Source: Bacilli bacterium
GTDB taxonomy: Bacteria; Bacillota_I; Bacilli_A; RFN20; CAG-826
NCBI GenBank assembly: GCA_016302705.1
Contig: JAEDNC010000009.1
Location: 1-15,483, forward strand
Length of the DNA stretch: 15,483 bases
Direction of reading: 5' to 3'
Within the stretch, counting starts at the first letter, position 1; every line of letters starts with the position of its first letter. Shown piece after piece: positions 7,166-13,785 of this stretch. Under the pieces are notes generated by a model that was not told the origin of the DNA, ran no database searches, and was given only the letters and a program-made list of their open reading frames with translations. Position numbers and translations under genes: made by a program.

Positions 7166-8194
7166 ATGCCAAAAGATAAGTACGTTGTTATTTTAGGTGC
7201 AGGACGTGGTTCTAGAATGGAATCTCGTAATCCAAACCACTCAAAGGTTGTTTTTCCTATTTTGGGAAAACCAATGATTAGCTATGTCATTGACGCAGTT
7301 AAACCTTTAGGCCTTAAAGACATCTATACAGTGGTTGGTTTTGGAGGAAAATACACCGAAGAATGTGTTAAAAACATTACCAAAGTCGCCTGGCAACACG
7401 AAATCCTTGGAACTGGACACGCTTTAAGACAAGTTGAAGAACTTAAAGACAAAGATGGTGATGTCATTGTTGTTGGAGGCGAAATGGCCTTATTAACAAC
7501 CGAAACATTAGAGAAGGTTTATCACAAACATGTTAAAAATGAGAATGCTTTAACCATTTGTACTTCTGTATTAGAAAACCCAACGGGTTATGGAAGAATC
7601 TTAAGAGAAAAAGGTAGCTATCGTTTACTTGATATCCGTGAAGATAAAGACTGTAACGAAGAAGAAGCGGAGATTACTGAAATTAACGCTGGTATATATA
7701 TCATCGACAATAAACTCTTACAAAAATACCTTCCAAAATTAAGTAATAACAATGCTAAAAAAGAATTCTATTTATCTGAACTCGTTAAATTATTTAATTT
7801 AGATGGTTATAAATGCGAAGCATACGTCTTAGAAGACGCTCAAGATATCTTCTCTATCAGCGATCGTTTCCAACTCGCATACGCTGCTAAAATTATTCGT
7901 AAGAGAACAAACTATAGATTAATGCTCTCAGGTGTTTCTATTGAAGATCCTGAAACTGCATATATCTCGCCAGATATCAAAATTGGAAAAGATACGGTAA
8001 TTATGCCAAATACCACCATTATTGGTGATAGTGAAATTGGTGAAGCTAACTGGATTGGACCAAACTCAGTGCTTAAAGATGTAAAAATGGGTAATGAAAA
8101 CCATGTCCACAGTTCAGTATTAGTAAATGTTAAGATTTCTAATAACAAATATATTGGACCGTTTGCCCATCTTAAGGATGAAGAAGTATGCTAA
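7166..8194 (+). CDS. GlmU-like nucleotidyltransferase lacking the acetyltransferase domain
   Basis: This protein has 342 residues, against about 450-460 for full GlmU. The N-terminal pyrophosphorylase domain matches GlmU: LGAGRGSRM (10-18, usually LAAGxGTRM), Lys27 in HSKVVFPILGKPM, WQHEILGTGHAL (76-87), GYGRI (141-145), Glu159, and EINAG with Asn174. The metal-binding loop that usually reads GDxPL is GEMALL (Glu106). The usual VNNR after it is ISDR (231-234), so both expected metal ligands appear changed. About five left-handed beta-helix turns follow (about 260-335). The protein ends at IGPFAHLKDEEVC, before the residues that form the GlmU acetyltransferase site. It may make UDP-GlcNAc from GlcNAc-1-P, or use another sugar phosphate. 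AAGGA (7153-7157) precedes the ATG. The stop overlaps the next start. No GlmU C-terminal sequence follows in any frame I checked, so it looks like a genuine short form. Confidence 0.8.
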   Translation: MPKDKYVVILGAGRGSRMESRNPNHSKVVFPILGKPMISYVIDAVKPLGLKDIYTVVGFGGKYTEECVKNITKVAWQHEILGTGHALRQVEELKDKDGDVIVVGGEMALLTTETLEKVYHKHVKNENALTICTSVLENPTGYGRILREKGSYRLLDIREDKDCNEEEAEITEINAGIYIIDNKLLQKYLPKLSNNNAKKEFYLSELVKLFNLDGYKCEAYVLEDAQDIFSISDRFQLAYAAKIIRKRTNYRLMLSGVSIEDPETAYISPDIKIGKDTVIMPNTTIIGDSEIGEANWIGPNSVLKDVKMGNENHVHSSVLVNVKISNNKYIGPFAHLKDEEVC

Positions 8195-8436
8195 TCATTG
8201 ATTCTTTTGGAAAGAATATTTATATCGGGGAAGATCTTGTTGGATATCTTGGAGAAAACGTCCTCTACATTAATGGACACAAGTTTGCAGAGATAACCGA
8301 TGGAGGAGAAATTTATTTCCCTCCAAAGAAAATTGGTTATGTTGATGATGACGGTTCCATCATTATACACGATAAAGAAGTTGGCTATATTGATGGAGAT
8401 AATAACTTCGTCTTCTACCATTCATTAGCGAAATAA
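8188..8436 (+). CDS. Small beta-repeat protein of unknown function
   Basis: This is an 82-residue acidic protein built of about four repeats of 15-17 residues: roughly 11-25, 26-42, 43-58 and 59-74, plus a partial strand at the C-terminus. The repeat pattern is a beta strand, then K/H-x-[IV]-G-Y-[LVI]-D-x-[DG]-[GN], as in KKIGYVDDDGS and KEVGYIDGDNN. Such G-Y-[IV]-D-x-D-G repeats resemble the small closed beta-repeat proteins called five-fold beta-flower; that assignment is from memory and is inference. There is no signal peptide, membrane segment or cysteine, so it should be cytoplasmic. Its start (ATGCTAA) overlaps the stop of the GlmU-like gene, and AAGGA at 8174-8178 serves it. It is therefore very likely co-translated with that gene. 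Function is not known. Confidence 0.75.
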   Translation: MLIIDSFGKNIYIGEDLVGYLGENVLYINGHKFAEITDGGEIYFPPKKIGYVDDDGSIIIHDKEVGYIDGDNNFVFYHSLAK

Positions 8437-8462
8437 AGGCGATAATAAAATCGTCTTTTTTT
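8437..8462 (+). terminator. Intrinsic terminator of the mnmE-to-beta-repeat block
   Basis: The arms GGCGAT (8438-8443) and ATCGTC (8450-8455) form a 6-bp stem with one G-U pair and a 6-base loop. Seven T residues follow (8456-8462). It lies directly after the stop at 8436. Confidence 0.8.
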
Positions 8463-8497
8463 GTGCGATAAACGTATAAGAAAGCCATTAAAAGCAT

Positions 8498-8526
8498 AAT
8501 AAAAAGCGACCACCGAAATGGTCGCT
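8498..8526 (-). terminator. Intrinsic terminator of ppdK
   Basis: A perfect 8-bp inverted repeat, AGCGACCA (8505-8512) and TGGTCGCT (8519-8526), has a 6-base loop. Read on the minus strand it is followed by TTTTTATT, so it terminates ppdK transcription, about 24 bases past the stop. Together with the terminator at 8437-8462 it insulates the convergent units. Confidence 0.87.
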
Positions 8527-8549
8527 AGTTTATATAGTTGGCTGAAAAA

Positions 8550-11195
8550 CTATTTCTTTCTTGGATTTCTAATTGCAGCTTGTGCAGCAGCAAGTCTTGC
8601 CACAGGAACACGGAATGGTGAACATGAGACATAGTCTAATCCAGCGTCATGGTAGAATTGGATGGAATTTGGTTCTCCACCGGTTTCACCACAGACACCA
8701 ACGTGGAGGTCTGGTCTAGTTTCTCTACCTTCCTTAACGGAAAGCTTAATTAATCTACCAACACCATGTTGATCTAAGGTCTTGAATGGATCTTCTTCGA
8801 AAATCTTATTGCCATAGTAGTCTGGTAAGAATTTGGAAGCATCATCACGGCTGAAACCAAATGTCATTTGAGTTAAGTCGTTTGTTCCGAATGAGAAGAA
8901 TTCTGCTTCTTCTGCGATTTCACCAGATAATAAAGCGGCACGTGGAATTTCAATCATTGTACCAACGTGGTATTTCATGTTAACACCAGCGGCCTTAATG
9001 ACTTCGTCAGCAGTCTTTGTAACGATTGCTTTAACGAACTTGAATTCTCTAATGTCTAAGGTTAATGGAATCATGATTTCTGGTTCAATGTTTAAACCTT
9101 TTCTAGCGTTAACTGCGATAGCAGCTTTAATGATAGCGCGGGTTTGCATTTCACCGATTTCTGGATAGGAGACGTCAAGACGGCATCCTCTGTGACCCAT
9201 CATTGGGTTGAATTCGTGTAAGTCAGAAATTCTCTTGTTAATGAATTCAACGGAGTGTCCGGTTGATTTTGCTAACTCTGCAATCTTGTCTTCTTCTTGT
9301 GGTAAGAATTCATGTAGAGGTGGATCGAGTAAACGAACATTAACGTTTAAACCATTCATTTCTTCAAATAAGCCTTCGAAGTCTTTTTGTTGTAATGGTT
9401 CGATTTCTGCTAATGCAGCGACTCTTTCTTCTTTTGTTTCAGCAAGAATCATCTTTCTGAAGGAGAAGATCTTGTCTTTGTCGAAGAACATATGTTCTGT
9501 ACGGCATAATCCAATACCTTCAGCACCGAAGAGTTTAGCTTGGTGAGCATCTCTTGGAGTATCAGCATTTGTTCTAACTTTGAGTTGTCTTGCTTCATCA
9601 ACCCAGCTCATGAGTCTACCGAAGTTTCCACTGCTGAGGTCTGGTGCAACTTTCTTAATGTCGCCAGCGTAAACACTACCTGTGGAACCATCTAATGATA
9701 AGACATCTTTGTCGGTGTAAACTTTACCATCAATTGTGAGGGTTCTAGCTTCTTCATCAATTAAAGCAGCAGCGCAACCTGTAATACAGCATTTACCCAT
9801 ACCACGAGCAACGACAGCAGCGTGAGAAGTCATACCACCACGCATTGTGAGAATACCTTCACAAGCAATCATACCTGCTAAGTCTTCTGGTGATGTTTCA
9901 GTACGGACTAAGACGACTTTTTCACCAGCAGCGTGTCTTTGTTCAGCTTCTTCAGCTGTGAAGGCGATAGCACCTGTGCCGGCGCCTGGGCCTGCTGGGT
10001 TACCTTTAGCAATTAATCTCTTTTGAGCAGCTGCTAAATCATCTTTGTCAAAGTTTGGTAATAATAATTTGTCGAATGAAACTGGATCGATTCTGAGGAC
10101 TGCTTCTTCTTTTGTGATTAAGCCTTCATCAACCATGTCACATGCCATCTTTAAGGCAGCGGCTGGTGTTCTCTTACCAGAACGTGTTTGTAAGAAGTAT
10201 AATTTTCCTTCTTCGACTGTGAATTCCATATCTTGCATATCACGATAGTGGAGTTCCATGTTTTTAATTGTTTTGACGAATTGATCGTAAACATCTGGCA
10301 TACGTCTTTTTAATTCATCAATGTGTAATGGTGTACGAATACCGGCAACAACGTCTTCACCTTGTGCATTTGGTAAGTACTCAGCAGAGATTTCTTTTTC
10401 ACCAGTAGCAGCGTTTCTTGAGAAAGCAACACCAGTTCCGGATGTTTCGCCTTTGTTACCGAAGGCCATGGATTGAACGTTAACTGCAGTACCCCATGAA
10501 TATGGGATTGAGTATTGCATACGATAGATGTTAGCACGTGGGTTGTCCCAGCTTCTAAAGACGGCTGCAACAGCTTCCATTAATTGTTCGCGTGGATCAG
10601 TTGGGAATTCTTCACCAAATGTCTTCTTGTAGTAGTCTTTGTATTTTGCGACTAAGACTTTTAATTCTTCGGTTGTAACTTCTGTATCGAGTTTGTAACC
10701 TTTTTCTTTCTTTAAGTCATCTAACATCTTGTCCATTTCGGTTCTTGGGTGACCTTTGGCAATGTTAGTGAACATAAGAATGAATCTACGGAAGCTATCC
10801 ATAGCAAATCTTTCGTTGCCTGTCTCTCTTGCAAGAGCAGCAGCGGTTTTGTCATTTAAACCTAAGTTTAAGATTGTGTCCATCATACCTGGCATACTAA
10901 CACGAGCGCCAGAACGGACTGAGACTAAAAGTGGATTGTGGTCGCCACCGAATGTTTTTCCGGTTTTATTTTCGACCGCTTTAATTGCATCGAAGACTTG
11001 TGTTCTAACAAAGTCTGGGATTTTTTTGCCACTTTCATAGTAGAGTGTGCAAGCTTCAGTGGAAATTGTAAATCCTTCTGGGACTGGGACACCAATGTGT
11101 GTCATTTCAGCTAAGCCGGCACCTTTACCACCTAAGAGTTCCTTACCTAATCCGTAAGCTTCCTCAAAGGCGTAAACATATTTCTTTTCAGCCAT
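8550..11195 (-). CDS. ppdK: Pyruvate, phosphate dikinase
   Basis: This enzyme interconverts pyruvate, ATP and phosphate with PEP, AMP and pyrophosphate. In fermentative bacteria it serves glycolysis or gluconeogenesis at the PEP-pyruvate node. Length is 881 residues, matching the family (about 870-890). The N-terminal ATP-grasp domain has GGKGAGLAEM (22-31) and RSGARVSMPGMMDT. The swivelling domain has MRGGMTSHAAVVARGMGKCC, with the phosphocarrier His458 and adjacent Thr456. The C-terminal PEP-binding barrel has GLCRTEHMF, FGTNDLTQMTFGFSRDD and GVCGETGGEP with the catalytic Cys835. The start is firm: AGGAGG (minus strand, 11202-11207) lies 6 bases before the ATG. In sampled lines its GC is about 45-48%, against 33-40% in neighbours, perhaps from codon selection in a highly expressed gene. 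No PPDK regulatory protein gene is in the window. Confidence 0.97.
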   Translation of the reverse strand: MAEKKYVYAFEEAYGLGKELLGGKGAGLAEMTHIGVPVPEGFTISTEACTLYYESGKKIPDFVRTQVFDAIKAVENKTGKTFGGDHNPLLVSVRSGARVSMPGMMDTILNLGLNDKTAAALARETGNERFAMDSFRRFILMFTNIAKGHPRTEMDKMLDDLKKEKGYKLDTEVTTEELKVLVAKYKDYYKKTFGEEFPTDPREQLMEAVAAVFRSWDNPRANIYRMQYSIPYSWGTAVNVQSMAFGNKGETSGTGVAFSRNAATGEKEISAEYLPNAQGEDVVAGIRTPLHIDELKRRMPDVYDQFVKTIKNMELHYRDMQDMEFTVEEGKLYFLQTRSGKRTPAAALKMACDMVDEGLITKEEAVLRIDPVSFDKLLLPNFDKDDLAAAQKRLIAKGNPAGPGAGTGAIAFTAEEAEQRHAAGEKVVLVRTETSPEDLAGMIACEGILTMRGGMTSHAAVVARGMGKCCITGCAAALIDEEARTLTIDGKVYTDKDVLSLDGSTGSVYAGDIKKVAPDLSSGNFGRLMSWVDEARQLKVRTNADTPRDAHQAKLFGAEGIGLCRTEHMFFDKDKIFSFRKMILAETKEERVAALAEIEPLQQKDFEGLFEEMNGLNVNVRLLDPPLHEFLPQEEDKIAELAKSTGHSVEFINKRISDLHEFNPMMGHRGCRLDVSYPEIGEMQTRAIIKAAIAVNARKGLNIEPEIMIPLTLDIREFKFVKAIVTKTADEVIKAAGVNMKYHVGTMIEIPRAALLSGEIAEEAEFFSFGTNDLTQMTFGFSRDDASKFLPDYYGNKIFEEDPFKTLDQHGVGRLIKLSVKEGRETRPDLHVGVCGETGGEPNSIQFYHDAGLDYVSCSPFRVPVARLAAAQAAIRNPRKK

Positions 11196-11220
11196 ATTTT
11201 TCCTCCTAAGGGCATATCAA

Positions 11221-11245
11221 GTGAGCGTCTACGTATCACGCTCAC
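11221..11245 (-). promoter_or_regulatory. Perfect hairpin in the ppdK leader
   Basis: GTGAGCGT (11221-11228) and ACGCTCAC (11238-11245) are perfect 8-bp inverted repeats around a 9-base centre. The element lies 13 bases upstream of the ppdK AGGAGG, reading from its nearer end. There is no T-run, so it is not an intrinsic terminator. It may be a protein-binding operator or a 5' mRNA structure that affects stability or translation. Confidence 0.5.
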
Positions 11246-11387
11246 CAGCGTTTTATATTTTATCTCACATGCGCATATATGTGGTAGTGGAATTATAAAA
11301 AATTTTGTTGTATCAACATTTTTTAAATCATATAACTTTAACTGATAAAAGGTATCTAAAGATACATTTTATATGTATAAAAATCCT

Positions 11388-11404
11388 TACTGAAAAATTC
11401 AGTA
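11388..11404. promoter_or_regulatory. Candidate operator, 17-base palindrome
   Basis: TACTGAA and TTCAGTA are perfect 7-base arms around AAA. The element ends one base before the putative kinase -35 (11406-11411), a normal place for a repressor or activator site. The cognate regulator is not in the window. Confidence 0.5.
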
Positions 11405-11405
11405 T

Positions 11406-11434
11406 TTCAAAATTAAAGACAAAAAAACTATAAT
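11406..11434 (+). promoter_or_regulatory. Possible promoter of the FGGY kinase gene
   Basis: TTCAAA (11406-11411, 4 of 6 matches to TTGACA) and a perfect TATAAT (11429-11434) are 17 bases apart. The predicted start near 11441 leaves only about 13 bases before the ATG at 11454 and begins at the GGAG ribosome binding site, so the leader would be extremely short. An alternative is TATAAA at 11376-11381 with a weak -35. Confidence 0.45.
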
Positions 11435-11453
11435 TTATGTGGAGATGACGATT

Positions 11454-13010
11454 ATGAATAATAAATTACCTCTTGTGTTAACTATTGATTTTGGAACGCA
11501 ATCTCTTCGTACTGCGCTTATAAATAATAAGGGCGAAATTGAAGCTATCGTGAAAAGAAAATACGAGCCAGCCTATATTTCTACGGATAAAGGTTATGCA
11601 GAGCAAGACCCAGATTTCTATTATGACAATCTTATCAAATGCCTTAAAGAACTCACTAAAGAGAATAAAGATAAATTAGATCGAATTGTCGGAAGTACAA
11701 TTGCTACCTTTAGAGATTCATCAGTTCAATTAGGCAAAGACCTTAAACCAGTTAGAAAATCGATTCTTTGGTTGGATCAACGTATGGCGAAGGGTTCTGA
11801 AAAATATCCTCTCCTTTATCGCGCATTATTTAGACTCGTGGGTATGGGGGAAACAATTAAGCTCAACCGTAGCCGTACAATGGCGCATTGGATTAAAGAA
11901 AACGAACCAGAGACATGGGCTAAAACAGAGAAATACGTAAATATTTCTACATATTTAACATATAAATTAACTGGCACCCTCGCTGATAGCGCTGCCAATT
12001 TAACTGGCCACTACCCAATAAACTTTAAAGCGAGAAAGTGGTATGGTGAAAAAGCTCTTAAAGGAGTTGTCTTTGGTGTTCCAAAAAGAATGCTTTTTGA
12101 TTTAAAACAGCCAGGAGAAGTGGTTGGTATAATCTCCAAAGAGATTTGTGACTTAACTGGATTACCAGAAGGCATTAAGTTATATGCTTCTGGAAGTGAT
12201 AAAGCATGTGAAACCTTAGGTTTAGGTGCTTTAGATAAATCAGTAGGTGCAATTTCTTATGGAACAGCGTGTACTATTGAAGTTAGTAATAGAAAATATC
12301 ATGAGCCAGAACCATTCTTACCAGCTTATCCAGCTGCGGTTCCAAATTGGTATAATATGGAAGTTCAAATCTATCGTGGATATTGGATGCTTTCTTGGTT
12401 CTCAAAGAATTTTGCTTGTGAAGTTATTGATGAAGCTAAAATTCAAAAGATGGCGGTTGAAGAACTACTTAATAAGAGATTAGGAGAAATCCCACCAGGA
12501 AGTGATGGTTTAGTGCTTCAACCATATTGGGGACCAGGATTAAGAAGACCTTTAGCGAAAGGTGCAATTATCGGTTTTAGTGACACTCACACTAGAGAAC
12601 ACCTCTATAGAGCAATTATCGAAGGTATTGGATATGCTCTAAAAGAAGGGCTTGAATCAATTGAAAAGAGTCAAAAACACAAAGTTAAAGAATTAAGAAT
12701 TTCAGGTGGAGGATCACAAAGTGATATTATTTGTCAAATCACTGCAGATATCTTCAATCTTCCAGTTAGTAGAGTGCAAACCTATGAAACAACTTCGTTA
12801 GGCGCTGCAATTGCAACATTTGTGGCAGCAGGAGAATTTAAAACTGTTGAAGAAGCAATGAAAGCAATGTCTCATAAGACAGTAACATTCACTCCAAATC
12901 CTAAAGCAGTTGAACAATATGAAGATTTATATCGCAAGGTCTATCTAGAAATGTATCCAGACCTTAAAGGTGTCTATCGTCATATCAATAAATTCACTAA
13001 GAGATATTAA
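11454..13010 (+). CDS. FGGY-family carbohydrate kinase, substrate unknown
   Basis: This is a sugar or polyol kinase of the xylulokinase/ribulokinase/glycerol kinase superfamily, 518 residues from the chosen start. Visible motifs are the phosphate-1 loop TIDFGTQSLRTAL (10-22), the sugar-binding and catalytic segment SGSDKACETLGLGAL with Asp249 as the likely base, phosphate-2 SYGTACTIEV (268-277), and the adenosine motif ISGGGSQSD (416-424) followed by ADIFNLPV. DFGTQS rather than DxGTTS, with W/R-rich substrate loops (LWLDQR), places it in a general COG1070-type group rather than with glycerol kinases. I cannot name the substrate. The ATG at 11454 has GGAG (11441-11444) well placed. A GTG at 11439 and an ATG at 11445 are in frame but lack this. 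It stands alone, with no sugar transporter or isomerase beside it. Confidence 0.85.
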   Translation: MNNKLPLVLTIDFGTQSLRTALINNKGEIEAIVKRKYEPAYISTDKGYAEQDPDFYYDNLIKCLKELTKENKDKLDRIVGSTIATFRDSSVQLGKDLKPVRKSILWLDQRMAKGSEKYPLLYRALFRLVGMGETIKLNRSRTMAHWIKENEPETWAKTEKYVNISTYLTYKLTGTLADSAANLTGHYPINFKARKWYGEKALKGVVFGVPKRMLFDLKQPGEVVGIISKEICDLTGLPEGIKLYASGSDKACETLGLGALDKSVGAISYGTACTIEVSNRKYHEPEPFLPAYPAAVPNWYNMEVQIYRGYWMLSWFSKNFACEVIDEAKIQKMAVEELLNKRLGEIPPGSDGLVLQPYWGPGLRRPLAKGAIIGFSDTHTREHLYRAIIEGIGYALKEGLESIEKSQKHKVKELRISGGGSQSDIICQITADIFNLPVSRVQTYETTSLGAAIATFVAAGEFKTVEEAMKAMSHKTVTFTPNPKAVEQYEDLYRKVYLEMYPDLKGVYRHINKFTKRY

Positions 13011-13050
13011 AAAAGAAACGGAAACCTACATGGGAATCCGCTTTTTATAT
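13011..13050. terminator. Probable bidirectional terminator between convergent genes
   Basis: CGGA (13019-13022) pairs with TCCG (13037-13040), with an inner CC/GG pair separated by an A-A internal loop. A T-run (13042-13046) lies on the plus side and an A-run (13009-13014) gives a T-run on the minus strand. It can serve both the kinase gene and the PHP gene, whose ends are only 34 bases apart. The stem is imperfect. Confidence 0.55.
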
Positions 13051-13785
13051 TTTGAAATCGATTATTTCTAGATGATGTTTTTTTGCAAAATCAATTGCTA
13101 TTTGAAATGCTTCTTTTGAGAATTGATTTGGTTCGTGAGCGTCTACTCCCACCACTACTTTTACATTATATTCTCTTGCTAATTCAAAGAACTCATCGTT
13201 TGGATATAATCTTTTGCTTCTTAGACCAAGAATATTAATTTCTATTGGAGTATTTGTCTCCTCACACTTTTTAAGTATTCTTCTTGCATATGGTTCTAAA
13301 GAACTATCCCAGCCTCTATTAAACATAACAAAGATATCTGGGTGAGCAATATATTTGAATAAACCAGTATCTAGTCCTTTCTCCACTGAAGTTACATAGT
13401 CTTCAACCGTGGAATAATAAGATAAAGTATTTGGTTTTACCAAAAAGTGTTGCCCCATAATTAGATAATCAATCTTTTTGCTCTCAATTAGCCATTTATA
13501 ATAATCCAAATAGTAATCACCATATTCAGCTTCAAAACCAACAATGATATCAATTTGGTTTTTGTATTTCTCTTTAAGAGATTTAATAGAATTGAGATAG
13601 TCATCTAATTGATCATAAGTTCCCCTAATGCCTGGTTGGACGACATTAGGAAAAAAGATGTGGTCTGAAAAGCCGAGTCTTTTAACTCCTGCTTTTATAG
13701 AAGAAAGAACGAATTCCTCGTCCTTCCCATATGCGTGACCACATCTACTTGTATGCGTGTGGTAGCAATACTCAATTTTGTCCAT
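13045..13785 (-). CDS. PHP-family phosphatase, histidinol-phosphatase (HisK/HisJ) type
   Basis: This is a 246-residue metal-dependent phosphoesterase of the PHP family, probably cytoplasmic. All usual metal ligands can be placed: CYHTHT (His9, His11), CGHA (His17), GFSDH (Asp41, His42), GFEAEYG (Glu85 region), GQHF (His113), IAHPD (His148) and VDAHEP (Asp215, His217). The GFSDH, GQH and AHPD pattern is that of histidinol-phosphatases, which remove phosphate from histidinol phosphate in histidine synthesis. No other his gene is nearby, so the true substrate may be another small phosphoester. The ATG overlaps the stop of the upstream ABC transporter gene (TAATG) and has no clear ribosome binding site, so it is probably translated by coupling. 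Confidence 0.85.
   Translation of the reverse strand: MDKIEYCYHTHTSRCGHAYGKDEEFVLSSIKAGVKRLGFSDHIFFPNVVQPGIRGTYDQLDDYLNSIKSLKEKYKNQIDIIVGFEAEYGDYYLDYYKWLIESKKIDYLIMGQHFLVKPNTLSYYSTVEDYVTSVEKGLDTGLFKYIAHPDIFVMFNRGWDSSLEPYARRILKKCEETNTPIEINILGLRSKRLYPNDEFFELAREYNVKVVVGVDAHEPNQFSKEAFQIAIDFAKKHHLEIIDFKI

Larger units (their letters stand above)
11196..11453. promoter_or_regulatory. Divergent control region between ppdK and the FGGY kinase
   Basis: This 258-base region is non-coding in both directions. Besides the hairpin at 11221-11245 it holds several short inverted repeats: CACAT/ATGTG (11266-11283), TGTTG-TAT-CAACA (11309-11319 and flanking base), GTATC-TAAA-GATAC (11352-11365), ATACAT/ATGTAT (11362-11378), and TACTGAA-AAA-TTCAGTA (11388-11404). 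The pentamer GTATC recurs three times. For ppdK, a minus-strand TATAAT (11292-11297) has TTGATA only 13 bases upstream, too close for a standard promoter, so I cannot fix its promoter. Confidence 0.5.

Noticed and set aside
7912..8148. Open frames antisense to genes, such as here and several opposite ppdK (for example 9208-9546 and 10756-11040)
   Set aside because: They lie wholly within well-identified genes, have no ribosome binding sites or recognisable motifs, and their compositions are those expected of mirror frames.
8188..8436. Frameshifted remainder of the GlmU acetyltransferase domain
   Set aside because: The protein shows none of the GlmU C-terminal motifs, has its own ribosome binding site, and consists of a regular unrelated repeat.
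8532..8552. Small inverted repeat ATAGTT/AACTAT over the ppdK stop
   Set aside because: It is AT-rich, without a T-run, and the strong terminator at 8498-8526 already accounts for the end of the transcript.
11292..11316. ppdK promoter TTGATA/TATAAT on the minus strand
   Set aside because: The elements are good individually but only 13 bases apart; 16-18 is needed, so I do not call it.
11439..11453. Upstream GTG (11439) or ATG (11445) as the kinase start
   Set aside because: These place the start at or inside the GGAG ribosome binding site; the ATG at 11454 has correct spacing and gives the normal short N-terminus before the phosphate loop.
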